A stretch of 64,000 bases of DNA, taken from Rhodospirillales bacterium BBD 1991-14. GTDB taxonomy: Bacteria; Pseudomonadota; Alphaproteobacteria; Kiloniellales; Kiloniellaceae. The DNA is taken from assembly GCA_001657395.1 (NCBI GenBank), contig LYSY01000008.1, forward strand, positions 186,001 through 250,000, read 5' to 3'. The notes under the pieces are model-generated. The model saw only the letters and a program-made list of their open reading frames with translations, did not search any database and was not told the origin of the DNA. Shown one piece after another: positions 35,423 to 44,228 of this stretch (positions are counted from its first letter, which is position 1; every line of letters starts with the position of its first letter). A program made the position numbers and the translations under genes.

Positions 35423-37621
35423 TCAGGAACCCCCAGCGCCCGCCTTTGGCACGGCTGTGCCCGCCGTCGCGTTGCCGGCTGCGGCTTCCAGGGCTTCGGT
35501 CACGGCGTCCACGCTCAGCAGTTCCGGCAGCGGCAGGCCGTCCGGCGCGCCGGGCCCGTAGACAGCGTTGAAGGGAATGCCGTAGCGCTGGAACCCGGCG
35601 AGATAGGCGGAGATCTCATCGCTCGGCAGGGTCCAGTCGCCGCGCATCTGCACCACCTCCGGCGCTGCCAGCAGCCCGGTGACCGTCTCGCTATCCAGCA
35701 CCAGCCTCTTGTTGACCTGACAGGTGATGCACCAGTCGGCGGTTACGTCGACGAAGACCACCTGACCGGCATTCACCAGTTCGGCGATGGCCGCCTGGTC
35801 GAGCGGACGCCAGGCCGCCTCTGTGGCGGTCCCGCGCGTCTCGACCGCGGTTTGCGGAAGCCCGCTGGGCAGCGCCAGGACGGCCAAAGCCAGCAGGCTT
35901 GCCGCCGCCGGGGTCGCGAGGCGGTGCTTCTGCATCAGGTTCGGTCCGGCCCAGAGCACCAGACCGAGACCGAGCAGCAGGCCGCCGGCCACCAGGGCCG
36001 CCGCCAGGCCGATCTGCACCGCGAGGACGGAGAGCAGCCAGACCGCGGTGCCGGCCAGCAAGAGCCCGAGGACGCGGCGGAGGGTGATCATCCAGGCGCC
36101 CGGCCGCGGCAGCCAGGACACCAGGCGCGGCGCCGCTGCCACCAGCAGGTAGGGCAGGGCAAGCCCGATGCCGAGGGCGGTGAAGATCAGGTAGATCTCC
36201 GCGGCTCCGCGCGACAGAGCGAAGCCGACGGAGGTGCCGAGGAAGGGCGCCGAGCAGGGCGTCGCCAGAAGGGTCGCCAGCGCCCCGGTGCCGAAGTTTC
36301 CGGCCAGAGAGTTGTTGGCGCCCCCAACCGAGCCGAGGTTGCCGATGAAGGCTGGCAACGGCACCTCGAAGAGCCCCATGAGGTTATAGGCGAAGAGAGC
36401 CATCACCAGCGCCATGGCGCTGAGGAAGAGCGGCTGCTGGAACTGGATGCCCCAGCCGACCGCCATGCCGGTGGCCTTCAGCGCCACGGCGGCGGTGGCC
36501 AGCGCCAGGAAGGAAAACAGGATCCCCGCCGCAGAGGCCAGGAAGCCGGCGCGGATCTGGCGGCGCTCCTTGCCGCCCTGCTCCGCGATCGAGAGCAGCT
36601 TGATGGAGAGCACGGGCAGCACGCAGGGCATGAGGTTCAGAATGAGGCCGCCAAGCATCGCCAGCCCGAGAAGCCCCAGCAGCGCTACGGGGTCGGCAAA
36701 GATGCTCCCGGTGCCGCCGCTTGGCGCCGGGGCCGTCGTGAAGCGCGCGATGCTCGGCTGCTCCAGCCCGCGCAGTCCGTCGGTCACGGTGAGGGTCAAC
36801 TGCTTGCCCTCCAGCACCACCTGCTCCAGGTGGGTGCTGGTCGCAACGCTGAGGGTGGCCAGCCGCCCGTCTTCGGACAGGACCACCTCCGGCTTGGCGA
36901 AGGTGAAGCCCGGCGGCCCCTCCACCAGCAGATCCGGTGCATCGAAGGGCGTTTCGGAACGCGCGGTCACCTTCAGCACCGGCGCCTCCAGGCTGCCGGT
37001 CAGGGCCGCGCTTTCCAGGCTGAGCCCGCGTTCGGCCCCGCGGCCCGGCACCTGACGGTTGAAGCTCTCGATGAAGAAAGCCTCCGGCGCACGCGTTTCC
37101 GGGCCCGCCGGCAGGTCGAGGCTGAGGTTCGCCTGATAGGGAATGCAGATCTCTTCGCAAATCAGGTAGTCGACGCTGGCGGTGAGGAACAGCGGCTGGC
37201 CCGGGTCGGCCGGCACCACGTCCACCGGCAGCACCACGCGGTCGCCGTAACCGAAGGTTTCCAGGCCGAACAGCGAGAAGCGGTGCGGCACCGGCCAGGC
37301 GATCTCGCCGCTCGCCAGATTCTGCGAGCCGCTCCAGTCGATCGACGGCGGAAAGCCGGCATCGCCGGGGCTGCGCCAGTAGATCTTCCAACCCGGCTGG
37401 AGATCGAACTCAAGGCCCAGCAGGGCCTCGGAACCGGACACCGTCTGCCCGGCAGACACCAGGCGCAGCCGCACCTGTTCCTCCGCCGCCCAGTCGCTGG
37501 CAGCGGCAAGCGCATCTCCGGCAGCAGCCGCAAGCCCGGCCAAAGCCATAGCCGCGAAGGCAAAGGCTCTCAGCCCGCTGCTTCTGACCGCTCTGTCCCG
37601 GCTCTGTCCGCTCATTGCCAT
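35423..37621 (-). CDS. Thiol:disulfide interchange protein DsbD/ScsB-like
   Basis: This is a protein of about 732 residues. An N-terminal signal segment (LRAFAFAAMALAGLAAAAGD) is followed by a periplasmic DsbD-alpha-like region with the Cys pair LICEEICIPYQ. A DsbD membrane core of eight or more helices follows, with Cys in NLMPCVLPVL and ATPCSAPFLG. The C-terminal thioredoxin-like domain carries WCITC (Cys631/Cys634). It moves electrons from cytoplasmic thioredoxin to the periplasm. The start is uncertain: ATG at 37621 or 37615, neither with a strong site. The leader upstream carries a 26-bp tandem repeat. Confidence 0.9.
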   Translation of the reverse strand: MAMSGQSRDRAVRSSGLRAFAFAAMALAGLAAAAGDALAAASDWAAEEQVRLRLVSAGQTVSGSEALLGLEFDLQPGWKIYWRSPGDAGFPPSIDWSGSQNLASGEIAWPVPHRFSLFGLETFGYGDRVVLPVDVVPADPGQPLFLTASVDYLICEEICIPYQANLSLDLPAGPETRAPEAFFIESFNRQVPGRGAERGLSLESAALTGSLEAPVLKVTARSETPFDAPDLLVEGPPGFTFAKPEVVLSEDGRLATLSVATSTHLEQVVLEGKQLTLTVTDGLRGLEQPSIARFTTAPAPSGGTGSIFADPVALLGLLGLAMLGGLILNLMPCVLPVLSIKLLSIAEQGGKERRQIRAGFLASAAGILFSFLALATAAVALKATGMAVGWGIQFQQPLFLSAMALVMALFAYNLMGLFEVPLPAFIGNLGSVGGANNSLAGNFGTGALATLLATPCSAPFLGTSVGFALSRGAAEIYLIFTALGIGLALPYLLVAAAPRLVSWLPRPGAWMITLRRVLGLLLAGTAVWLLSVLAVQIGLAAALVAGGLLLGLGLVLWAGPNLMQKHRLATPAAASLLALAVLALPSGLPQTAVETRGTATEAAWRPLDQAAIAELVNAGQVVFVDVTADWCITCQVNKRLVLDSETVTGLLAAPEVVQMRGDWTLPSDEISAYLAGFQRYGIPFNAVYGPGAPDGLPLPELLSVDAVTEALEAAAGNATAGTAVPKAGAGGS

Positions 37622-37651
37622 TCGTATACTGCCAATCCCGCGGCTCTGCCT

Positions 37652-37743
37652 CAGAATGACCGCCCGGGGCCACGCCCCAGAATCACCGCCCGGGGCCACG
37701 CCCCAGAATCACCGCCCGGGGGCTACGCCCCAGAATCACCGCA
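37652..37743. repeat. 26/27-bp tandem repeat upstream of the DsbD gene
   Basis: Units start at 37652, 37678, 37704 and (partial) 37731, each beginning CAGAATCACCGCCCGGGG with few changes. They lie 30-120 bp upstream of the DsbD-like start. The rest of this 370-bp divergent gap is less GC-rich toward yqgE (37800-37930), where its promoter probably lies. Confidence 0.85.
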
Positions 37744-37992
37744 TTGTCGGGCCAGACTGTCTCTGCCTGCAATGATCTGGGCCACAAAAGTCTCTGGGGC
37801 ATATAGCCGGCCCGCCCCATAATATCCAGTGGCCTTGATGCCGCGCTCACAATATCGTGTCACCGGCGCCCGGGTGGGGATTTGGACCCCGGCCGGAATG
37901 AGGTTAAGATAAGGATTGCAAGAGCTTAACGGCGCAGATAGGAGAACAGCGAGCCCCCTGCCACAGCCCTCGGGGCCGGATCGACGAAGCTC

Positions 37993-38556
37993 ATGGACAG
38001 CCAGGAATTCCTAACCGGCCAGTTGCTCATCGCCATGCCCAGCATGCGCGACGCCCGTTTTGCCCGCAGTGTCATCTATGTCTGCGCCCACCACCCCGAC
38101 GGCGCCATGGGGCTGGTGATCAACCGCCTCGTCGGCGCCATCACCTTCACCGACCTCCTGGCACAGCTCGGCATCGAACCGCCACGGCTGAACGAAGAGA
38201 TTCGCGTCCACTTCGGCGGGCCGGTGGAATCGGGGCGCGGCTTCGTCCTGCATTCCGGCGAGTACAACCAGGATTCGACCCTGCAGGTGAACGATGCCAT
38301 CGCGCTGACCGCGACCACCGACATCCTGCGCGACATCGCCGCGGGCGCCGGCCCCAGGCGCCGGCTGCTGGCGCTGGGCTACGCCGGCTGGGGGCCGGGG
38401 CAACTCGATTCCGAGATCCAGGCGAATGGCTGGCTGCATGTGGCGCCCGACGAAGAGCTGGTCTTCGACAGCGACCTGGACAACAAGTGGGAGCGTGCCA
38501 TCGGCAAGCTCGGCGTCGACGTCTCCATGCTCTCCGGCGAGGCCGGGCACGCCTGA
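37993..38556 (+). CDS. YqgE/AlgH family protein
   Basis: This 187-residue protein has the family start FLTGQLLIAMPSMRDARFAR, then SVIYVCAHHPDGAMGLVINR and the GYAGWGPGQLDSEI motif. These are conserved throughout the UPF0301 family. Function is not established. It is divergent from the DsbD-like gene and convergent with a GNAT gene. Confidence 0.94.
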   Translation: MDSQEFLTGQLLIAMPSMRDARFARSVIYVCAHHPDGAMGLVINRLVGAITFTDLLAQLGIEPPRLNEEIRVHFGGPVESGRGFVLHSGEYNQDSTLQVNDAIALTATTDILRDIAAGAGPRRRLLALGYAGWGPGQLDSEIQANGWLHVAPDEELVFDSDLDNKWERAIGKLGVDVSMLSGEAGHA

Positions 38557-38614
38557 TCTCCCGGCCTGATCCCCGGGCCAGCCTCTCAGGCCTGGTCGCA
38601 GATCCCTCAGCCGA

Positions 38615-39202
38615 TCAAAGACGCGGGTCGTCGCGCAGCAGTTCGAACAACAGGTGGTCCTGCCACTTGCCGTTGATGCGCAGGTACTGGCGGGCATAGC
38701 CCTCCTGGCGGAACCCGACCTTAAGCAGCAGGCTGCGGCTGGGGTCGTTGTGCGGCAGGCAGGCCGCTTCGATGCGGTGCAGGCCCAGTTCCTCGAAAGC
38801 GAACTCCACCACCGCCAGCACCGCTTCGGTCATGTAGCCCTGACGGGCGAAGCGTTCGCCGATCCAGTAACCCATGCTCGCCGCCTGGGCGACGCCGCGG
38901 CGCACGTTGGACAGGGTGACACCGCCCATGAGGCCGCTGTCGCTGAGGCGGTAGACCAGAAAACTGAAACCGCTGCCCTGGCGCCATTCCTGGTTATAGG
39001 CCTTCAGGCGCCGGCGAAACGCCTGCCGGGTCAGGGCGTCGTGCGGCCAGGTGGGTTCCCAGGGCACGAGGAACTCACGGCTTTCCTCGCGCAGCAGCGC
39101 CCAGGTCCTCCAGTCCGCCATGCGCGGCGGGCAAAGATAGACCCGCGGCCCTTCGAGACGGACCGAGAGAGGGCCGTCGCCGCGAAAGACCGTGAAGAGC
39201 AC
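38615..39202 (-). CDS. GNAT N-acetyltransferase, RimJ-like
   Basis: This 195-residue acetyltransferase is of the RimJ/RimL type, probably acting on a protein N-terminus. The acetyl-CoA loop is YWIGERFARQGYMTEAV, followed by HRIEAACLPHNDPSRSLLLK. GTG at 39202 is chosen because GGGGA lies just upstream and it is 13 bp after the M16 peptidase stop. It belongs to a thrC - M16 - GNAT unit. Confidence 0.85.
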   Translation of the reverse strand: MLFTVFRGDGPLSVRLEGPRVYLCPPRMADWRTWALLREESREFLVPWEPTWPHDALTRQAFRRRLKAYNQEWRQGSGFSFLVYRLSDSGLMGGVTLSNVRRGVAQAASMGYWIGERFARQGYMTEAVLAVVEFAFEELGLHRIEAACLPHNDPSRSLLLKVGFRQEGYARQYLRINGKWQDHLLFELLRDDPRL

Positions 39203-39215
39203 GACAGGTCCCCGA

Positions 39216-40472
39216 TCACGCGAACCGCGCCGCAAGCCGCTCGGCAGGTTCCAGCTGCGAGAGAGGACCAAGGGCGGTTACGGTGGGGGCGGAGGCGAGC
39301 AGCCCGGCGGCCACGCCCTGCAGATCGGCGGCGGTGACGGCGGCGATCTTCTCGAGCACCTCCGATACCGGAAGCGAGCGCCCGTAGATAAGGAGCTGCT
39401 GCGCCAGCTGTTCGGCCCTGGCGGAAGAGCTTTCGCGGCTCATCAGAAGAGACGACTTCACCTGGGCGCGGGCGCGGTCCAGTTCCTCTTCGTCGATCGC
39501 ACCGGTCAGCTTGGCCAGTTCGTCGCAGACCACCGGGATCAGTTCGGCCACTTCCCGCTCGCCGGTGCCGGCATAAATCCCGAACAGCCCGCCGTCCAGG
39601 AAGGCCGAGTGGAAGGAATAGACGGAATAGACCAGGCCGCGCTTCTCCCGCACTTCCTGAAACAGCCGCGAGGACATGCCGCCGCCGAAGAGCATGGAGA
39701 GCAGGGTCAGTGCGTAGTAGTCGTCGTCGAGATAGCCGGGCGCGTTGAAGCCGAGCAGCAGGTGCACCTGCTCCAGCTCGCGGTTCTCACGCCGGTCGCC
39801 GCCGCGGTACGCAGCCGGATCGGTGGCGCCGTTGGTGCCGAAGGCGGTGTCGCCGAAGGCCTCCGCGACCTGTGTGACGAAGCGCTCGTGTTCGACATCG
39901 CCCGCGGCGGCCAGCACCATCTGGCCGGGACCGTAGTGGCTCTGCATGTAGTCGCAGAGGGCGGCCCGGCTGAGCCCTGCCACCGTTGCGCTCTCACCCA
40001 GAACCGGGCGGCCCAGGGCCTGCGCCGGATAGGCGGTTTCCTGGAAATAATCGAAGACGATGTCGTCGGGGGTGTCGAGGGCCTGACCGATCTCTTGGAG
40101 GACCACCGCCCGCTCGCGCTCCAGTTCCTCTTCCAGAAAGGTCGGGTGCTGCAGGATGTCGGCGACGATGTCCAGCGCCAGCCCGGCATCCTCGGACAGC
40201 ACCTTGGCGTAGAAGGCCGTGTTCTCGCGGCTTGTGTAGGCATTGAGGTGGCCGCCGACAGCCTCGATCTGTTCGGCGATGTCGCGCGCCGAGCGCCGCT
40301 CCGTGCCCTTGAAGGCCATGTGTTCGAGCAGGTGGGCGATGCCGTTCACCTCGGGCGTTTCATGGCGCGTCCCCGCACCGACCCAGGCACCCAGGGACAC
40401 CGTTGCCGTCCCCGGCATGGCGTCGCTGGCGACGGTCAGCCCCGACGGCAGGCGGGTGACCTGCACGCTCAC
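39216..40472 (-). CDS. M16-family zinc peptidase (processing-peptidase-like)
   Basis: This 418-residue peptidase has the inverted zinc motif HLLEH (His47, Glu50, His51) and the distal Glu in the ENTAFYAKVL region. The Gly-rich flap segment LLFGGGMSSRLFQEVREKRGL is present. It is the bacterial relative of mitochondrial processing peptidase beta. Its start overlaps the stop of thrC by 4 bp, so they are coupled. Confidence 0.94.
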   Translation of the reverse strand: MSVQVTRLPSGLTVASDAMPGTATVSLGAWVGAGTRHETPEVNGIAHLLEHMAFKGTERRSARDIAEQIEAVGGHLNAYTSRENTAFYAKVLSEDAGLALDIVADILQHPTFLEEELERERAVVLQEIGQALDTPDDIVFDYFQETAYPAQALGRPVLGESATVAGLSRAALCDYMQSHYGPGQMVLAAAGDVEHERFVTQVAEAFGDTAFGTNGATDPAAYRGGDRRENRELEQVHLLLGFNAPGYLDDDYYALTLLSMLFGGGMSSRLFQEVREKRGLVYSVYSFHSAFLDGGLFGIYAGTGEREVAELIPVVCDELAKLTGAIDEEELDRARAQVKSSLLMSRESSSARAEQLAQQLLIYGRSLPVSEVLEKIAAVTAADLQGVAAGLLASAPTVTALGPLSQLEPAERLAARFA

Positions 40473-41890
40473 GCCGCGCCCCGCGTGTCGGCGTCGGCCG
40501 GCGGGCGGTTGCCGCCGATAAAGCGCTGCAGCGCCGAGAGGTCGTTGGGCAGCACGGTGCAGCGTTCCTCGCGCTCGTAAAGGTCTGCCAGCCGCGGCGG
40601 CAGGTCGGGGTGCACCCCCGCGGCCTTTTTCACGGCATCGGGAAACTTGGCGGGATGCGCACAGGCCAGTGCAACGACCACGCTCACGTCGTCGCGCAGG
40701 GCCGCCGCAGCCGCAGCCGTGCCGATGGCCGAATGCGGATCCAGCAGTTCGCCGCTGGCCTTGTGACGGGCGGCGATCTCCGCCAGGGTCTCGGCATCGT
40801 CCAGACGGTGGCAGTCGAAGAGACGGCGCAGGCGCTGAAGCTGTTCGGGCGCGACCGCGAAGCGCCCGGTCTGGCGAAAGCCCTGCAGAGTCTGCGCGAC
40901 CGCCTCGCCGTCGCGGTCCAGCACGTCGAAGAGCAGGCGTTCGAAGTTCGAGGAAACCTGGATATCCATGGAGGGCGAGAGCGTCGGGCTCACCTCTGCC
41001 ATCTCCATCGTGCCGCTGTTAAAGAAGCGGGTCAGGATGTCGTTGCTGTTGGAGCCGACGATGAGCTGGCTCACCGGCAGGCCCATGCGCCCGGCGGCGT
41101 AGGCGGCGTAGATGTTGCCGAAGTTGCCGGTCGGCACGGAGAAGGCCACCGCGCGGTCCGGCGCCCCCAGCGCCACGGCGGCGACGAAGTAGTAGACGAT
41201 CTGGGCCATGATCCGCGCCCAGTTGATGGAGTTCACCGCCGAGAGGTTCATGGTGTCGCGAAAGGCCATGTCGTTGAACATCGCCTTCACCTGATCCTGG
41301 CAGTCGTCGAAGGTGCCTTCCAGGGCGATGTTGTGGACATTGGGCGACAGGATGGTTGTCATCTGCCGGCGCTGCACCTCCGAGGTGCGGCCCTTGGGAT
41401 GGAGCATGAAGATGTCGACCTGGGCGCGGTCGCGGCAGGCTTCGATGGCCGCCGAGCCGGTGTCGCCGGAGGTCGCGCCGATCACCGTCACCCGCTCGCC
41501 GCGCGCCTTCAGGACATGATCGAACAGGCGGCCGACCAGCTGCAGCGCATAGTCCTTGAAGGCCAGGGTCGGCCCGTGGAAAAGCTCCATCAGCCAGGTC
41601 CGCTCGTCGAGCTGCTTCAAGGGCGCCACCGCCCGGTGCTCGAAGTCGGCATAGGTTTCCTGAAGGATGCGTTTCAGGTCGGCCTCGGCGATGCTGCCGC
41701 CGACAAAAGGCCGGATCACCGCAAAGGCGACCTCGGCATAGGGCTTGCCGGCCAGACTGCGGATCTCTTCCGGCGAGAAGCTCGGCCAGCTCTCCGGCAG
41801 GTAGAGGCCGCCGTCACGCGCCAGGCCGGTCAGCAACACGTCGTCAAAAGAAAGCACGGGCGCGGTGCCGCGTGTCGAGATGTACTTCAT
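40469..41890 (-). CDS. thrC: Threonine synthase
   Basis: This 473-residue PLP enzyme makes threonine from phosphohomoserine. The start MKYISTRGTAPVLSFDDVLL is typical of the long proteobacterial form. The PLP lysine is in GPTLAFKDYALQ, and VIGATSGDTGSAAIEA and VPTGNFGNIYAAY bind the cofactor phosphate. It is the first gene of the thrC - M16 - GNAT unit. Homoserine kinase is at 23.2 kb. Confidence 0.97.
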   Translation of the reverse strand: MKYISTRGTAPVLSFDDVLLTGLARDGGLYLPESWPSFSPEEIRSLAGKPYAEVAFAVIRPFVGGSIAEADLKRILQETYADFEHRAVAPLKQLDERTWLMELFHGPTLAFKDYALQLVGRLFDHVLKARGERVTVIGATSGDTGSAAIEACRDRAQVDIFMLHPKGRTSEVQRRQMTTILSPNVHNIALEGTFDDCQDQVKAMFNDMAFRDTMNLSAVNSINWARIMAQIVYYFVAAVALGAPDRAVAFSVPTGNFGNIYAAYAAGRMGLPVSQLIVGSNSNDILTRFFNSGTMEMAEVSPTLSPSMDIQVSSNFERLLFDVLDRDGEAVAQTLQGFRQTGRFAVAPEQLQRLRRLFDCHRLDDAETLAEIAARHKASGELLDPHSAIGTAAAAAALRDDVSVVVALACAHPAKFPDAVKKAAGVHPDLPPRLADLYEREERCTVLPNDLSALQRFIGGNRPPADADTRGAA

Positions 41891-42041
41891 GGCCAGCGAT
41901 CCGAAAGCCCCAGTCGCACAAACCCCTGGGCAAGCTTAAGCCCCAGCGGCGAAAGGGCTAATCTAGACGCGCTGCGGGGGCGCCGCAAGGCGCGGCTCCC
42001 CCGCAGGTTCCCCGCCGGGTTCCCGGGGCTCGGCGGCATGG

Positions 42042-43895
42042 TTAACCGCCGAAGAGCGCCTTGTTGTTGGCCTCGTCCTGCTCGGCGACCCTGTTGGGGT
42101 CGTCGACCTTCAGGGTGATCTTCCCGGCCTTTTTTAAGGGCGCCTGAAAATCAACCACCACCCAGGCCTTGGCGCCGGCTTCCAGCGCCGGCACAGCGAC
42201 GCTGCGCCGGATCCGCTGGCCGCCGCCCTTGCGGTAGATGGCGCGCAGGTTGGTCGCCGCCGCCGGGCCGGCACCGCGGTTGACCACCAGCACCCGCAGG
42301 CGCGCCTTCCCCTTGCCCTTCACGCTGCGCTGGATGACGAGGTCGGGCAGCAGAGCCAGCACGGCAGTCTTTCGGTCCAGGGGCGCAGCACTGCGGCGCG
42401 CCGCCGGGGAGGCCGACTCCGCCGTCAGGCCGGAGGGGGCGGCCGCACGCGCCCCGCCCTGGGGACGCGGCTCAAGGGTCAGCCCGCGGCCCCCGGCGAC
42501 ATCGGGGCGGATGGCCGGGTTCACACAGGCGAACTCGTAGCCGCGTTTCGGCACCGAGGCGATGATCGCACCGCTCTCGCCGGTCACGTTGAAAGCCAGA
42601 TCGACGGTCTGCTTCTTCAAGCCGCCATCCGAGGGGCCGGTCGCCAGGGTCGCCTGCGGATCGGTCTGCCAGTTCAGCTTGCGCTCGGCGACGACAAAGG
42701 CCACGTCGCCCTGCTGCACGGCATAGGCCTCGGGCTTTGAGAGGTAGCCGTTGCCGACGAAACCGGCATAGCCGGCGGCCGGGCCGCGGCCGACGATCAT
42801 GCCGTAGAGGCGGATGGTGTCGACGCAAAGCTGGCGCCCGACCATGACCTTCTCCAGTGCGACCACCTGCATCTTCACCTCGGGCCGCAGGACGGTCTGG
42901 AAGTCCGTCGCGCCGGGCTCTACGCATTCCATGGTGTATTCCGCCCAGGGTGTCCTGAAATCGTGGCTGACGCCGACGATCCGCACGAAGCCGCTTTCCG
43001 CCCAGTCGATATCGTGCTCGGCATCATAGTTGTTCTTGATCCTGTACTGGTGGCTGAACATCGCCGTCCTGGCATGGTCGGTGGTGACGCTGTGGACTTC
43101 GCTGAGGCGGCCGTCCTGGTTCCTGTAGCGGAAGCGCACCTCCGTATCCGCCCGGTCGGTCTGGATGACGCCGCTGAGGACGATCTTGCAGAGCCCTGAA
43201 GGACCGTACTGCTCGAGCAGCGAGAGGCTTGCGTGCTCGACCTCGGCATCGCCGATGGTGAGGCCGCCGGCGGCCCCCAGGGGCACGGCACCGGGCCATT
43301 TCTGGCAGACCAGAGTCAGCTTCTTGTAGTCGTCCCAGGACGGCTCGCCCTCGCCGGGGATTCCGCTGCCGGCGGCACCGGTCATGTCGTAGGCGAGGTG
43401 GGGCGTAACGGCGAGTTCGATCCTGCGGTCCTCGGCGAAGATCGCCTTGTCGCCCAGGCCGCCGGCGCGCAGGCTCTGCGCAAGGCTGTTGCACTGGCCG
43501 AGGGCGAGGGTCTCCAGGGAAGATCCGGGGACCGTCACGGGGACGGTGCCGCTCCAGGACCGGGGTCGGTCGTTGCCAAAGGATTTGTGATGGCCGTCCT
43601 CGCGGTACTGCGGCCAGTACTGCCGGCCGACACCCTCCAGGCCAAGGCCCAGCCAGGCGGTGAACCACACGACGCGGCCGAACTGGCCGGCGTCGACCTC
43701 GACATGGACATTGGCGATAAGGTTCGAAAGCGGCGCCAGCCTGTGATAGCTGCTGCCGTTGCTTTGGACGACAATCTCGTCGGTCACGAGGGACTGAACA
43801 TATACGCTGCCAATATCGGCATGGGACGGTGACGTCAGCAGGCTGCTGGTGAGGAACACCGTCGTGAATGCCGTGGCGAAGAGGTGGCGGTGCAT
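42042..43895 (-). CDS. Secreted modular protein, N-M-M'-CARDB architecture
   Basis: This 617-residue protein has a signal peptide (LFATAFTTVFLTSSLLTSPS, cleavage near SHA). The N module has a tryptophan-rich strand (AWLGLGLE) and the pair Cys135 (LGQCNSLAQSL) and Cys197 (LTLVCQK). The first M module has Cys236 (PSGLCKIVL) and Cys324 (YTMECVE). The second M module has Cys357 (GRQLCVDTI) and Cys457 (YEFACVN). After a Pro/Ala linker the CARDB-like module (~540-617) starts LPDLVIQRSVKGKGKARLRV and ends VDDPNRVAEQDEANNKALF. It is the largest paralogue of the 48-56 kb cluster and is divergent from the pspA operon. Function unknown; an exported binding or adhesion role is inferred. Confidence 0.75.
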   Translation of the reverse strand: MHRHLFATAFTTVFLTSSLLTSPSHADIGSVYVQSLVTDEIVVQSNGSSYHRLAPLSNLIANVHVEVDAGQFGRVVWFTAWLGLGLEGVGRQYWPQYREDGHHKSFGNDRPRSWSGTVPVTVPGSSLETLALGQCNSLAQSLRAGGLGDKAIFAEDRRIELAVTPHLAYDMTGAAGSGIPGEGEPSWDDYKKLTLVCQKWPGAVPLGAAGGLTIGDAEVEHASLSLLEQYGPSGLCKIVLSGVIQTDRADTEVRFRYRNQDGRLSEVHSVTTDHARTAMFSHQYRIKNNYDAEHDIDWAESGFVRIVGVSHDFRTPWAEYTMECVEPGATDFQTVLRPEVKMQVVALEKVMVGRQLCVDTIRLYGMIVGRGPAAGYAGFVGNGYLSKPEAYAVQQGDVAFVVAERKLNWQTDPQATLATGPSDGGLKKQTVDLAFNVTGESGAIIASVPKRGYEFACVNPAIRPDVAGGRGLTLEPRPQGGARAAAPSGLTAESASPAARRSAAPLDRKTAVLALLPDLVIQRSVKGKGKARLRVLVVNRGAGPAAATNLRAIYRKGGGQRIRRSVAVPALEAGAKAWVVVDFQAPLKKAGKITLKVDDPNRVAEQDEANNKALFGG

Positions 43896-44228
43896 GATCG
43901 CTCTCCTGTTCGGCATGGGTGTCTGAAACCACTGGTGCTGTTCCTGGGTCGCCTGCCGGACACGCAAAGTTCAAAGGCCCCCTCCTGGGCGCGACCTTGA
44001 GCGGTCCGTCAGGCCCGGCTGTGCTCCATGCGAGCGACCGGACTTCGGCGCCGCGGCCAACGCGGCGGCAACCCGAACGGAGGGCGGACGTTCAAAATTC
44101 CTATATTTTTCAATATTTTGATGCGATCCGGCAGGGACCTCATGACACTGTCGTCAAAAGGTCATATATTGTCCCTTGACGAAAGGACAAATCATCCCCT
44201 TATATAACCATGAAGCGTGGAGGAAGCG
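43896..44228. other. Divergent control region between the modular protein and the pspA operon
   Basis: This 333-bp spacer is GC-rich near the minus-strand gene and strikingly AT-rich at 44090-44210. The AT-rich part holds the promoter and an inverted repeat of the pspA operon. I found no GG-N10-GC pair of a sigma54 promoter, which is the usual psp control signal in enterobacteria. Confidence 0.6.
44151..44205 (+). promoter_or_regulatory. Promoter with inverted repeat for the pspA-yqiJ-flotillin operon
   Basis: TCGTCAA (44151-44157) and TTGACGA (44176-44182) are exact inverted arms. The right arm includes a -35-like TTGACG. TTATAT at 44200-44205, 18 bp further, is a good -10. A regulator bound to the repeat would block or steer RNA polymerase. 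Confidence 0.55.

Noticed and set aside
37652-37743. CRISPR-like array
   Set aside because: The units are contiguous 26/27-bp tandem repeats without variable spacers, and no cas gene is near.
44090-44228. Sigma54 promoter for pspA
   Set aside because: I looked for GG-N10-GC in the spacer and found no convincing pair; sigma70-like boxes are better.
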